The notes: generated from the letters alone by a model not told the origin. A DNA stretch of 64,000 nt from Rhodanobacter spathiphylli B39 (GCF_000264295.1 NZ_AJXT01000050.1:26142-90141), one strand, 5' to 3'; positions 53,095-62,541 are shown, numbered from the stretch's first letter. Program-made: numbers and translations.

Positions 53095-53155
53095 CGGGAA
53101 GGCGGGGCGGCAGTGAGGCGGGCACGTTAGCGCAACCGGCGCGCGGTGTCGCGGC

Positions 53156-54076
53156 CTACTCGTTGTCGACCGGCACTGGCCGGCGGCGGGCCTTCAGCAG
53201 CAGCAACCGCCACAGCTGTCCGGGAATCTGCAGCAGGAAGTGGGTCCAGATGCCCAGCCACACGGTCACCGAAACCAGCCGGTTGTCGGCCGCCGGATCG
53301 TGCTTGCGGAACCACTGCCACATGCCCCGATGCTTGTGCCGGCTGACGAACACCGGACGGTGCCGGCTGGAGCTGCCCTTGCCGTGGTGTATCCGGATGT
53401 CGCCGGCCAGCAGCACCTGGTAGCCGATGTCGCGCACGCGCCGGCACAGGTCCAGGTCCTCGCAGTGCAGGAAGTAGTCTTCGTCGAAGCCGCCCATCCG
53501 GCGGAACAGCGCGCGCGGCATCAGCATCAGCGCGCCGGACACCGCCTCGGCCTCGATCAGCCGGGGCGGGATCTCCCCGCCGACGTTGACCTTCTCGCCG
53601 GCCCGGTTGAACAGGCTGTTGAGCGAACGCTGCAACAACGGATCGCGCCGCCAGGATGCCGGATCGGCGCGCCCCTCGGCATCGCAGACCACCGCGCCGA
53701 TCAGCCCCACCTTCGGCTTGCCGGCGAGCAGGCCGACCAGTCGCTGCAGGTCACCTTCCTGCAGGACGCAGTCGGGGTTGAGCACCAGCAGCGCATCGCC
53801 CTGCGCCTGTTGCGAGGCGAGGTTCACCGCGGGGCCGAAGCCGAGGTTGCGGTGGTTGTAGATCACCTTGAGCCGGCTGTCGTGCGCATGCGCGCGCTCG
53901 ATCGCCTCGGGCACGCCGTCGTGCGAGTCGTTGTCGACCAGCAGCAGTTCCAGGGCCAGCGAACTGGCCAGGATGCTGCGCACGCATTCGCGCAGGGCCG
54001 GACCGCTGTCGGCGGATACCACGACCACGCTGAGCGGCAGCGTGAACGGCGAGCGATGGAATGCAGGGGTATCCAT
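53156..54076 (-). CDS. glycosyltransferase family 2 (rhamnosyltransferase-like)
   Basis: 306 residues. The GT-A start is LSVVVVSADSGPALRECVRS, with VDNDSHDG, HRNLGFGPAVNLASQQAQGD and the metal-site region LVLNPDCVL. Later come SGALMLMPRALFRRMGGFDE then DYFLHCEDLDLCRRVR, typical of rhamnosyltransferase-like GT2 enzymes. A hydrophobic segment (about 270-290) may anchor it to the membrane. The ATG at 54076 is chosen because the upstream frame lacks family sequence. Confidence 0.92.
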   Translation of the reverse strand: MDTPAFHRSPFTLPLSVVVVSADSGPALRECVRSILASSLALELLLVDNDSHDGVPEAIERAHAHDSRLKVIYNHRNLGFGPAVNLASQQAQGDALLVLNPDCVLQEGDLQRLVGLLAGKPKVGLIGAVVCDAEGRADPASWRRDPLLQRSLNSLFNRAGEKVNVGGEIPPRLIEAEAVSGALMLMPRALFRRMGGFDEDYFLHCEDLDLCRRVRDIGYQVLLAGDIRIHHGKGSSSRHRPVFVSRHKHRGMWQWFRKHDPAADNRLVSVTVWLGIWTHFLLQIPGQLWRLLLLKARRRPVPVDNE

Positions 54077-54143
54077 TCGGCAAGTATGCGCGGTGACGCG
54101 TGAACGTAAAACCTCGAAGCGTCGACAGCGCGCGACTCCGGCC

Positions 54144-54884
54144 TCAGCCTTCGTCGTCCCGGCCGAGCACGGCCGGCAAGGCCAGTGGCATCGCATCGTC
54201 GCCGCGGCCGAGCCAGGGCTGCTCGCCATCCCAGCCGACCAGTTGCCAGCGCCGCAAGCGGTATCGCCGATCGCGCTGGCGATCCCACAACAGCAGCGAG
54301 CGTTCGTCGCGCAGGCGTGCGATCAGCCAGCGACCGGAAACGCTGAAGGCGACCGCGTCGCCCACGTCATCGATGCACTCGCCGGTGGCGAGCCGGCAGT
54401 GGCCATCGCTGCACACCACGTTGCCGCCCAGCGGATCGGACGGATGATCGGCGACGGGCTGCCAGCGCACCGGCTGCAATTCGATGATCCGCGCCGGCGG
54501 TCCGCTGGGTGCCAGCGCCAGTTCCGGCCATTCGGGCGATGGCGGTGCCGGCGGAGCGCGTCGCAGTTCGCGATCGAGCCAGGCCTCGAGCCCCGCCAGC
54601 AGGGTGTAGCCGGCCAGCGCGCCAAGCAGGGCCGCGCCCCAGGCCATCGCGTCGCCACCCAGGCTGCGCTGCAGCGCGAACAGCATGCCCGGCAGTCCCC
54701 AGCGCAGCGCGCGACGGATCATCGCGGCGTGCGTCCCGGCAAGGCGATGTTGCAGCAACACCGTCGAGGCGGCGAGCGACAGCAGCAACGGCAGGTCCAG
54801 CCACCACGGCAACACCGCCAGCACGGCCATCCACGCCACGACCGACAGCAACGCCCGCGACGCGGGCCAGCGGCGCCAGGCCAT
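54144..54884 (-). CDS. membrane protein of unknown function encoded after purL
   Basis: 246 residues: three hydrophobic segments (about 10-30, 32-48 and 78-98) then a soluble C-terminal domain with Cys in VVCSDGHCRL and a run of Trp/Arg-rich strands (SLLLWDRQRDRRYRLRRWQL). No family is recognised. It begins 29 nt after the purL stop on the same strand and is probably co-transcribed. Confidence 0.7.
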   Translation of the reverse strand: MAWRRWPASRALLSVVAWMAVLAVLPWWLDLPLLLSLAASTVLLQHRLAGTHAAMIRRALRWGLPGMLFALQRSLGGDAMAWGAALLGALAGYTLLAGLEAWLDRELRRAPPAPPSPEWPELALAPSGPPARIIELQPVRWQPVADHPSDPLGGNVVCSDGHCRLATGECIDDVGDAVAFSVSGRWLIARLRDERSLLLWDRQRDRRYRLRRWQLVGWDGEQPWLGRGDDAMPLALPAVLGRDDEG

Positions 54885-54913
54885 CGCTCAGCGCCTCGTC
54901 AACCGCAGGAGGT

Positions 54914-57900
54914 TCAGCCGCACCACACGCGCGCGTTGCGGAACATGCGCATCCACGGCGAATCCTCACCCCAGCTGTCCGGATGCCAGCTCAGCTGTGC
55001 GGTACGGAACACGCGCTCGGGGTGCGGCATCATGATCGTGACGCGGCCATCGGCGGCAGTGAAGCCGGCCAGGCCACCGGGCGAGCCGTTGGTGTTGAGC
55101 GGGAAGCTTTCGGTCGGCTTGCCGCGGTTGTCGACGAAACGCACCGCGCCGTTCGACTTCGACGGACTGCACACCTGGGGGAAGCTCACCCGGCCCTCGC
55201 CGTGCGCCACTGCCACCGGAATCCGCGAACCGGCCATGCCCTTGAAGAACAGGCTCGGCGTGTCGAGGATCTCCAGCGTGACCAGGCGCGACTCGTACTG
55301 CTCCGACGCATTGCGCAGGAACTTCGGCCAGTGCTGGGCGCCGGGGATGATTTCCTTCAGCTGCGACAGCATCTGGCAACCGTTGCACACGCCCAGCGCG
55401 AACCTGGTCGGGTCGGCGAAGAACGCGCTGAACTGCTCGCGCAGCATGTCGTTGTAGAGGATCGAGGTGGCCCAGCCGCGACCGGCACCGAGCACGTCAC
55501 CGTAGGAGAAACCGCCGCAGGCCGCGAAGCCGCGGAAATCCGCCAGCTTCACCCGCCCGCTGGCCAGGTCGGACATGTGCACGTCCACCGCGTCGAAGCC
55601 GGCGCGGGTGAAGGCCGCCGACATTTCCACCTGGCCGTTGACGCCCTGCTCGCGCAGGATCGCGATGCGTGGACGCTCGCCGCTGGCAATGAACGGCGCC
55701 GCCACGTTCTGCGCCGGATCGAAGCTGAGCTTCGGGCTGATGCCCGGGTCGGCATCGTCCATCCGCCATTCCAGTTCGGCGTCTGCGCTTTGCGGGTTGT
55801 CGCGCTGGCGCTGCATCGCGTGGCTGGTCTCGTTCCACGCCTTGAACAGCGTGCTCCAGTTCCACTTGAACAAGGTCTCGTCGCCGAGGAACAGCTTGAT
55901 GCCCAGTTTTTCCTTGGGCCGCCCGATGCGGTAGCCGATGCCGGCCAGGCCGTACTTCACCAGCAGCGCCTCGAACGCCTCGCGGTTGGCCTCGGCCACC
56001 TGCACCACCGCGCCGAGTTCCTCGTTGAACAGCGCGCGCAGGGTCGCCTCGGCCCAGCCGTCCAGATGGATTTCCAGGCCGCAGTGGCCGGCGAAGGCCA
56101 TCTCCATCAGGGTGGTGATGACGCCACCGTCGGAACGATCGTGATAGGCCAGCAGGATGCCGGCGGCGTTCGCTTCCTGGATCAGCTCGAACAGTGCCTT
56201 GAGGCGTTTCGGATCATCCAGGTCCGGCGGCACGCCACCGGAACGGTTGAATACCTGGGTGAGGCAGGAACCGCCGAGGCGATCGCGACCCGCGCCCAGA
56301 TCGATCAGCCACAGTTCCGAATGCCCGCGATCCAGCCGCAGTTGCGGCGTGAGCGTGCGGCGCACGTCGGTGACGCGGGCAAAGCCGGTGATCACCAGCG
56401 ACACCGGCGACACCGTGCGCTGGTCGGTCTGGCCGTCGTGCCACACGGTCTGCATCGACAGCGAGTCCTTGCCGACCGGGATCGAGATGTCCAGTGCGGG
56501 GCACAGTTCCATGCCCACCGCCTTGACCGCGTCGAACAGCGCGGCGTCTTCGCCCGGATGATTCACCGCGGCCATCCAGTTGGCCGACAGCCGAATGTCG
56601 CCGAGGCTGGCGATCGAAGCGGCGGCCAGGTTGGTGATCGCCTCGCCCACCGCCAGTCGCGCCGCATCGGCGCTGTTCAGTACGGCCACCGGCGCGCGTT
56701 CGGCCATCGCCATCGCCTCGCCGGCGTAGCCGTCGAAGTCGGCCATCGTCACCGCGCAATCGGCCACCGGCACCTGCCACGGGCCGACCATCGGATCACG
56801 ATGGTTGAGGCCGCCGACGGTGCGGTCGCCGATGTTGATCAGGAAGCTCTTGCTGCCCACGGTAGGCAGGCGCAACACGCGCAGCAGGGCCTCGTCCATG
56901 CCCACGCCGGACAGATCCGGCACCAGATCGATGCGCGGCTTGATCCGCTTCGCATCGCGATGCATCCGCGGCGGCTTGCCGAACAGCACGTCCATGGGGA
57001 GGTCGATGACGACCTCCCGGGAATCGGGAATCGGGAATCGGGAATCGTCAGAAGCGACAGCGGCACGCGTCACCAGCAGGCGGCGTTCGACGGTGGCGTC
57101 ACCGACGACGGCGTACGGGCAGCGCTCGCGCTGGCACATGGCCTCGAATTCCGCGAGGTTCTCCGGCGCGATGGCGAGCACGTAGCGCTCCTGCGACTCG
57201 TTGCTCCACACCTGCATCGGCGACAGCGAGGGGTCGTCGCAGGGGATCTTCGACAGGTCGATCACGCCGCCGACGCTGGCATCGTTGAGCAGCTCGGGGA
57301 TTGCGTTGGACAGGCCGCCGGCGCCCACGTCATGCACGCTGACGATCGGGTTGGCGTCGCCGCGGGCGCAACAGGCGTCGATCACTTCCTGGCAGCGCCG
57401 CTCCATCTCGGCGTTGTCGCGCTGCACCGAGGCGAAGTCCAGCTCCGCGCTCGACGCGCCGCCGGCCACCGACGAGGCCGCGCCACCGCCCAGGCCGATC
57501 AGCATCGCCGGGCCGCCCAGCACGATCACCTTGTTGCCCGGCTGCACCGGGCGCTTCAGCACGTGGCCAGGGCGCAGGTTGGCCAGGCCGCCGGCCAGCA
57601 TGATCGGCTTGTCGTAGCCGCGGCGGAAACCGGGCTGGCCGGGCAGCTCGGCTTCATAGCTGCGGAAATAGCCGCCCAGACAGGGACGGCCAAACTCGTT
57701 GTTGAACGCGGCCGCGCCCAGCGGGCCGTCGCGCATGATCTCGAACGCGCTGGCCATGCGCGGCGGCAGCGGCCGCTGCACTTCCCACGGCTGCGGATGG
57801 CCGGGAATGCGCAGGTCGGAGACCGAAAAACCGGTGAGGCCGGCCTTCGGCTTGCCCCCGCGGCCGGTCGCGCCCTCGTCGCGGATCTCGCCACCGGCGC

Positions 57901-58831
57901 CGGTGGCGGCACCGGGCCACGGCGCGATCGCGGTGGGATGGTTGTGCGTTTCCACCTTGATCGCGAAGTCGATGCGTTCCTCGTGGCCCCGCCACACGCG
58001 ATCGGCCGGATCGGCAAAGAAGCGGCGGCCGGTGCTGCCTTCGATCACCGCGGCGTTGTCCGAATAGGCGGACAGCGTATGTGCGGGCGACTGCTGATGG
58101 GTGTGCTTGATCATGCCGAACAGGCTCTTGTCCTGTTCCTCGCCATCCACCGTCCAGCTGGCGTTGAACACCTTGTGCCGGCAATGCTCGGAGTTGGCCT
58201 GGGCGAACATGAAGAGTTCGGCGTCGGTGGGATCGCGACCCAGCTCGGCGTAGCGATCGACCAGGTACTCGATCTCGTCGTCGGCCAGCGCCAGGCCCAG
58301 CCGCCGGTTCGCCTCGGCCAGCGCCGCCTGCGGATCGGCGCCGAGCGTGACGTGCACCAGGTCGCCGGGTGTCCCGGCCAGGAACAGGCCCTGCGCCTCG
58401 TCGATGCGGGTCAGCACCGACTGGGTCATCGCGTCATGCAGCACCGCCAGGATCGCGGCGTGATCGGGCGCATCCTCCGCCGGCAGCCCGGCGACCAGCC
58501 AGGCCTGCCCGCGTTCCACCCGACGCAGGTTGAAGCCAGGCACATCGAAACCGGCGCCGTGCAGGATGTCGGTGGCCTTGCTCGACCACGGCGAAATCGT
58601 GCCCAGCCGCGGCACCACCCACAGCGTGGCCGGCTCCGGCGCGGCGTCCTTCGCCTCCAGCACGGCCAGCAGCCGCTGGCGCAGCTCGCCGGTGGGCGCG
58701 CTGTCGGCGTCGATGAAATGGACGAACCACGACGCCTGCACGCGCACGCCATGATGCAGGGCATCAAGGTGGGCATTGAGGCGTTCGAGGCGGAACGGCG
58801 AGAGGGCGTTCTGCCCGTCGAGTGCGATCAT
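54914..58831 (-). CDS. purL: phosphoribosylformylglycinamidine synthase
   Basis: 1305 residues, the large fused form. The order is an N-terminal PurS-like domain (1-150), linker, two AIRS-type halves (about 210-980; AIAPWPGAATGAGGEIRDEG and SIPVGKDSLSMQ) and a C-terminal class I glutaminase with the nucleophile Cys in FALGVCNGCQML and His in PHPERVFR. It makes FGAM in purine synthesis. A 28-bp run of four GGGAATC heptamers (57019-57046) lies in frame and encodes DSRFPIPDSR in a variable loop. The ATG at 58831 fits the family start but has a weak ribosome-binding site. Confidence 0.96.
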   Translation of the reverse strand: MIALDGQNALSPFRLERLNAHLDALHHGVRVQASWFVHFIDADSAPTGELRQRLLAVLEAKDAAPEPATLWVVPRLGTISPWSSKATDILHGAGFDVPGFNLRRVERGQAWLVAGLPAEDAPDHAAILAVLHDAMTQSVLTRIDEAQGLFLAGTPGDLVHVTLGADPQAALAEANRRLGLALADDEIEYLVDRYAELGRDPTDAELFMFAQANSEHCRHKVFNASWTVDGEEQDKSLFGMIKHTHQQSPAHTLSAYSDNAAVIEGSTGRRFFADPADRVWRGHEERIDFAIKVETHNHPTAIAPWPGAATGAGGEIRDEGATGRGGKPKAGLTGFSVSDLRIPGHPQPWEVQRPLPPRMASAFEIMRDGPLGAAAFNNEFGRPCLGGYFRSYEAELPGQPGFRRGYDKPIMLAGGLANLRPGHVLKRPVQPGNKVIVLGGPAMLIGLGGGAASSVAGGASSAELDFASVQRDNAEMERRCQEVIDACCARGDANPIVSVHDVGAGGLSNAIPELLNDASVGGVIDLSKIPCDDPSLSPMQVWSNESQERYVLAIAPENLAEFEAMCQRERCPYAVVGDATVERRLLVTRAAVASDDSRFPIPDSREVVIDLPMDVLFGKPPRMHRDAKRIKPRIDLVPDLSGVGMDEALLRVLRLPTVGSKSFLINIGDRTVGGLNHRDPMVGPWQVPVADCAVTMADFDGYAGEAMAMAERAPVAVLNSADAARLAVGEAITNLAAASIASLGDIRLSANWMAAVNHPGEDAALFDAVKAVGMELCPALDISIPVGKDSLSMQTVWHDGQTDQRTVSPVSLVITGFARVTDVRRTLTPQLRLDRGHSELWLIDLGAGRDRLGGSCLTQVFNRSGGVPPDLDDPKRLKALFELIQEANAAGILLAYHDRSDGGVITTLMEMAFAGHCGLEIHLDGWAEATLRALFNEELGAVVQVAEANREAFEALLVKYGLAGIGYRIGRPKEKLGIKLFLGDETLFKWNWSTLFKAWNETSHAMQRQRDNPQSADAELEWRMDDADPGISPKLSFDPAQNVAAPFIASGERPRIAILREQGVNGQVEMSAAFTRAGFDAVDVHMSDLASGRVKLADFRGFAACGGFSYGDVLGAGRGWATSILYNDMLREQFSAFFADPTRFALGVCNGCQMLSQLKEIIPGAQHWPKFLRNASEQYESRLVTLEILDTPSLFFKGMAGSRIPVAVAHGEGRVSFPQVCSPSKSNGAVRFVDNRGKPTESFPLNTNGSPGGLAGFTAADGRVTIMMPHPERVFRTAQLSWHPDSWGEDSPWMRMFRNARVWCG
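57019..57046. repeat. four GGGAATC heptamers inside purL
   Basis: Exact 7-bp units repeated four times within coding sequence. The same heptamer type forms hairpins in gaps at 11.6, 14.3 and 19.6 kb. Confidence 0.9.
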
Positions 58832-58868
58832 GCGGGGAACGAAGCTATGCGAGGGAATTGCCCATTCT

Positions 58869-58936
58869 AGCTCAAGCCGTCTTCGGCTACGCCGAGACCC
58901 CCCTTCCAGCTCAAGCCGTCTTCGGCTGCGCCGAAG
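58869..58936. repeat. 29-bp direct repeat upstream of purL
   Basis: Two copies (58869-58897 and 58908-58936) of a unit beginning AGCTCAAGCCGTCTTCGGCT, with two differences and a 39-nt period. Each contains a small internal palindrome. Confidence 0.8.
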
Positions 58937-58945
58937 ACACATTCG

Positions 58946-59186
58946 CCCCTCCCCCTGCTAGCAGGGGGAGGTTGGGAGGGGGTAGCCCCGGCTACCCAAG
59001 CCGTCCCAGCGAAGCCGCGCCCCTGGCTTTTGCCCCTCCCTCCCTTCGCGCAGGGGGAGATTAGGAGGGGTCGCTCTTGATCCTGCCGCAAAGAGCACCC
59101 CACCCCAGCCCTCCCCTGCTGCGCAGGGGAGGGAGCAAGGCAGGGAATCACACATTCGCTCCACCCTGCCTTGCAGGGGAGGGAGC
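58946..59186. repeat. cluster of CCCTCCCC/GGGGAGGG palindromes
   Basis: At least three G/C stem-loops (for example CCTCCCCTGCTGCGCAGGGG) are spaced with CTCTTGATCCTGCCG. It is the largest of the three such clusters in the window. With the direct repeat at 58869-58936 it fills the 363-nt purL-dsbC gap; I see no gene there. Confidence 0.75.
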
Positions 59187-59194
59187 ATCGGGAA

Positions 59195-59968
59195 TCAACC
59201 GCCCTGCTTCAACGCCTGCAGCAGCTGTTCGGGCGTCACGTAGCCACCCAGGGTGCGGCCGTCCGGGCCGTAGATCGCCGGGGTGCCGTTGACGCCCAGC
59301 CTCACGCCCAGGTTGAACTGGTCCTTGACCGGGTTCACGCAGGTCGTCGGCGCGGGCGGGCGCCCCTGTTTGGCCGCGGTGAACGCTGCCTTGCGGTCCT
59401 TGGCGCACCATACCGACACCATTTCGGTATAGGTCGGCGTGGGGCCACCGGCGGTGGTCACCAGGCCTTCGCGCGGCCAGGCCAGGTATTCCACCGCGAT
59501 GCCTTCCTTGTTGAAGTCCGCGATGTGTTCATGCAGCGCACGGCAGAAGCCGCAGTTGACGTCGGTGAACACGGAAATCGTGTACTTCGGGTTGGCCGGC
59601 GCATAGACGATGCGCTCGGATTCCGGCACCTTGGCCAGTTCGGCCTTGCGGAAGCGCGCCCAGGCGTCGTCGCTGGCATTCTGCTTGCGGCCCAGGTCGA
59701 TCAGGTCGCCGTGCATCATGTACTTGCCGTCGGCGCTGATGTAGAGCATCTGGCCCGAGGCGATCACCTGGTAGAAGCCCGGCATCGGCGCCGGCTCGAT
59801 CACGTCCACGTTGATGTTCGGCGCCAGGCTGCGGATCGCCTTCTGCACCATCTCGCGCACGGCCGGCGTCACCGCCGCAGTGGCGGCCGCCGCCGGCTCG
59901 TTCTGCACGGCGCAGGCACTCAGCGAAAGACCACCCAGGCACAGCGCCAACACAAGATTCTTCAGCAT
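59195..59968 (-). CDS. dsbC: DsbC-type thiol:disulfide interchange protein, probable lipoprotein
   Basis: 257 residues with an N-terminal dimerisation domain (about 35-100) and a thioredoxin domain with active site CGFC in VFTDVNCGFCRALHEHI (CGYC in E. coli). The cis-Pro is in VNGTPAIYGPDG. A second Cys pair (VWCAKD and TTCVNP) is also conserved. The leader ends LSLSAC, a lipobox, so it is probably membrane-tethered rather than soluble. It corrects wrong disulfides in the periplasm. The ATG at 59968 has GAGG six nt upstream. The gap 59972-60158 shows nothing. Confidence 0.92.
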   Translation of the reverse strand: MLKNLVLALCLGGLSLSACAVQNEPAAAATAAVTPAVREMVQKAIRSLAPNINVDVIEPAPMPGFYQVIASGQMLYISADGKYMMHGDLIDLGRKQNASDDAWARFRKAELAKVPESERIVYAPANPKYTISVFTDVNCGFCRALHEHIADFNKEGIAVEYLAWPREGLVTTAGGPTPTYTEMVSVWCAKDRKAAFTAAKQGRPPAPTTCVNPVKDQFNLGVRLGVNGTPAIYGPDGRTLGGYVTPEQLLQALKQGG

Positions 59969-60158
59969 CACCAGCCTCGTTCATCGATCCGTCGCGGGGA
60001 TCGACGGTATCGCCCATTCTCGCACAGGCCGAGGGCTCGTCCGGGGATGTGCGACGGTATGGCAGGGCCCGGGTTGTGCCGGAATCTCCCCGCGAGCCAG
60101 CCACGCCGGCACCGCGCCATTGCACTCCCCGACCCAGGCATCTCACGGCAATCCGCCA

Positions 60159-61064
60159 TCACCCCCGCGGATGATGCTGCGCATGCAGCCGCTTCAATCC
60201 TTCCTTCGCCACCAGCGTGTAGATCTGGGTGGTGCTGAGCGAGCTGTGGCCCAGCAGCATCTGCAGGGCGCGCAGGTCGGCGCCGTGGTTGAGCAGGTGG
60301 GTGGCGAAGGAATGACGCAGCACGTGGGGCGAGATGCGTTTCGGATGGATGCCGATGCGCAGCGCGTAGCGCTTGACCAGGGTCCAGAACATCTGCCGGG
60401 TCATGCCCTCGCCGCGCTGGCTGAGGAACAGCGCCGCCGGCTGTCGTCCCTTCGCCAGTGCGGGACGGGCATCGGCCAGGTACTTGCCGATGTGTGCCAG
60501 CGCCTCTTCGCCGACCGGCACCAGGCGATCCTTGCCGCCCTTGCCGGTCACCCGCAGCACGCCCTGGCGGGAATTCAGCGCGGCCAGCGGCAGTTCGACC
60601 AGCTCGGATACGCGCAGGCCGGAGGCGTACATCAGTTCCAGCATCGCGCGATCGCGCAGACCCAGCATGGTGGTGCTGTCCGGCGCCTGCAGCAGGCCGT
60701 CGATCTCGCGTTCGGCCAGCGCCTTGGGCAGGCTGCGCGGCAGCTTCGGACGTTCGATCAGCAAGGTGGGATCGGCGAAGCCGGGCTCGTTGCGGACCCG
60801 GAACGCGTAATAGCGGCGGAACGCCGACTGCCGTCGCGCCAGCGATCGCACCGCCACCGCCTGACTGCCGTGATAGGCGGAAATGTCCTCGCGCCGCGCC
60901 GTGGCCAGCTCGCGACCGTGGCTGGCCAGCCATGCGGCCAGCGATTCCAGGTCGCGCCGATACGCTTCCAGCGTGCGATCGGCCAGGCCGTCCTCCGACC
61001 ACACCCGCTCGACGAACGCGGCGATGCTGCGGCGGTCGGCTTCGGCGATACTGTCGCGGATCAT
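60159..61064 (-). CDS. xerD: tyrosine recombinase XerD
   Basis: 301 residues. The N-terminal core-binding domain (about 15-100) is followed by the catalytic domain with Arg in YASGLRVSELVEL, Lys in GKGGKDRLVPVG, His/Arg in HVLRHSFATHLL, His in LLGHSSLSTTQ and the Tyr in IYTLVAKEGL. It resolves chromosome dimers at dif with XerC. The ATG at 61064 is chosen for its GGAG six nt upstream and typical length; starts at 61076 and 61094 are possible. It is divergent from the RDD gene. Confidence 0.95.
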   Translation of the reverse strand: MIRDSIAEADRRSIAAFVERVWSEDGLADRTLEAYRRDLESLAAWLASHGRELATARREDISAYHGSQAVAVRSLARRQSAFRRYYAFRVRNEPGFADPTLLIERPKLPRSLPKALAEREIDGLLQAPDSTTMLGLRDRAMLELMYASGLRVSELVELPLAALNSRQGVLRVTGKGGKDRLVPVGEEALAHIGKYLADARPALAKGRQPAALFLSQRGEGMTRQMFWTLVKRYALRIGIHPKRISPHVLRHSFATHLLNHGADLRALQMLLGHSSLSTTQIYTLVAKEGLKRLHAQHHPRG

Positions 61065-61125
61065 TTCCTTCTCCATGCGCACGATGCTGGCCATTGCGCG
61101 CGCCCGACGCAAGCGACCGGACACG

Positions 61126-61629
61126 ATGCCCGCAGATTCCACCGCCACCCCTGCCCCCTGCCCGCTGTGGCGCCGCCTGCTGGCGCTGGTCTACGACCTG
61201 CTGATCGTGGTGGCGATCGTGATGGTGGTGGGCCTGCTGTGCCAGCTCGCCACCGGCGGCAAGCTGATCACCACCGGCGCGAAGACCGTGATCCCGCTCT
61301 GGTACCAGTGCCTGCAGGGCCTGGTGGTGGCGGCGTACTTCATCAGTTCGTGGCGGCGCGGCGGACAGACCGTGGGCATGCGGCCGTGGCGCATCCGGGT
61401 GACCCGCGACGATGGCGGCACGGTGACCTTGCAGCAGGCGGTGATCCGCCTGCTGGTGGCCGGTGCGCCGATGGTGCTGTTGCTGCTGGCGCCCGCGTTC
61501 GGTCTGCGCACCACGCTGTGGACGCTGCTGGTGGTGTGGGCGGGCTGGTTTGCCGTGGCGCTGTTCGATCGTCGCCGGCGCGCCGTGCACGATTTCGCGG
61601 CGGGCACCGAAGTGCGGCGGCTCGATTGA
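61126..61629 (+). CDS. RDD family membrane protein
   Basis: 167 residues with the family start PLWRRLLALVYDLLIVVAIV (RR..A...D), GQTVGMRPWRIRVTRDDGG in the middle and a final helix followed by RRRAVHDFAAGTEV. There are three to four membrane segments. RDD proteins are small inner-membrane proteins, some with transport roles; the function here is unknown. Confidence 0.9.
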   Translation: MPADSTATPAPCPLWRRLLALVYDLLIVVAIVMVVGLLCQLATGGKLITTGAKTVIPLWYQCLQGLVVAAYFISSWRRGGQTVGMRPWRIRVTRDDGGTVTLQQAVIRLLVAGAPMVLLLLAPAFGLRTTLWTLLVVWAGWFAVALFDRRRRAVHDFAAGTEVRRLD

Positions 61630-61684
61630 GGCCGCAGCGTCCGGCTTCACGCCGTGCTCAGCCCGGGAAAGGTTCAATCCGCCG

Positions 61685-62452
61685 ATGACCCGAAGCCGAG
61701 CCGACACCAGCCGCAGCGATGCCGACCTGGTCCGCATCAACCGCGGCTTCTACGAATCGCTGTGGTCCGCGGCCAGGCTGATCGGGCCGGAACGTTTCAA
61801 TACCTGGCCGCTGTCGCGCGAGTTGGCCGAGGCTGCGCCGCGCCGGCTGGAAGTGGCGCCGGGCCTGCGCCCGCGACTGCCGCTGGCCGGCACCTGTTTC
61901 GTCGACCTCAGCCATGCCGCGCTGCGCCGGCTGCGGGCCGGCGGCGGCAACGCGATCCACGGGATGATCGGTCAGCTGCCCTGCGCCGACGCCAGTTTCG
62001 ACCTGGTCTGCGCGCTCGACATCCTCGAACACGTCGCCGATGACGACGGCGCACTGGCCGAACTGGCCCGCGTCGCCGCACCGGGCGCCAGCGTGCTGCT
62101 GTCGGTGCCGCTGCATCCGCAGGCGTGGACCGCCTTCGACGAGTTCGTGGGCCATTACCGACGCTACGAACCGGCGGAAATCCTGGCCCGGCTGGCTGCA
62201 CATGGTTTCGTCCTGGAACAGAGCGCGGTCTACGGCATGCAACCGGGCTCCTCGCGCCTGCTGGCGCTGGGCCAGTGGTACCTCACGCACCAGCGCGAAC
62301 GCGCGATGTGGTGGTACAACCGGGTCTTCATGCCGATCGGGCTGCGCTTCCAGAAACCGCTGCAATGGCATGCGGGACTGGGCGACACCGCTGGCGTCGA
62401 CGAGGTGCTGCTGCGCTGCACGTATCGGCCAGCGACAGCGCCAAGCCACTGA
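61685..62452 (+). CDS. class I SAM-dependent methyltransferase
   Basis: 255 residues. The late methyltransferase motifs are clear: PCADASFDLVCALDILEHVA then LAELARVAAPGASVLLSVPL. The glycine-rich SAM loop is atypical (TCFVDLSHAALRRLRAGGG), so binding is probable but not certain. A segment AWTAFDEFVGHYRRYEPAEI is shared with methyltransferases linked to cell-surface glycan genes. The substrate is unknown. Confidence 0.85.
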   Translation: MTRSRADTSRSDADLVRINRGFYESLWSAARLIGPERFNTWPLSRELAEAAPRRLEVAPGLRPRLPLAGTCFVDLSHAALRRLRAGGGNAIHGMIGQLPCADASFDLVCALDILEHVADDDGALAELARVAAPGASVLLSVPLHPQAWTAFDEFVGHYRRYEPAEILARLAAHGFVLEQSAVYGMQPGSSRLLALGQWYLTHQRERAMWWYNRVFMPIGLRFQKPLQWHAGLGDTAGVDEVLLRCTYRPATAPSH

Positions 62453-62541
62453 TTGGATTGGGAGCCGCCGCTGCGGCATCGCAACACGCACCGCCAAAAC
62501 GGCGCTAAGATGGCTGCTTTCGTCCCGGCAATCCCCCTTCG

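Noticed and set aside
54509..58870. Very long plus-strand open frame (1453 codons) opposite purL
   Set aside because: It is a GC-driven shadow: composition is Arg/His/Gln-rich without any domain pattern, while the minus strand encodes a complete PurL.
60159..61064. Integrase of a mobile island linked to the RHS cassette
   Set aside because: Its full-length XerD pattern and its housekeeping neighbours (dsbC, RDD) indicate the chromosomal dimer-resolution recombinase; it lies 8 kb from the cassette.
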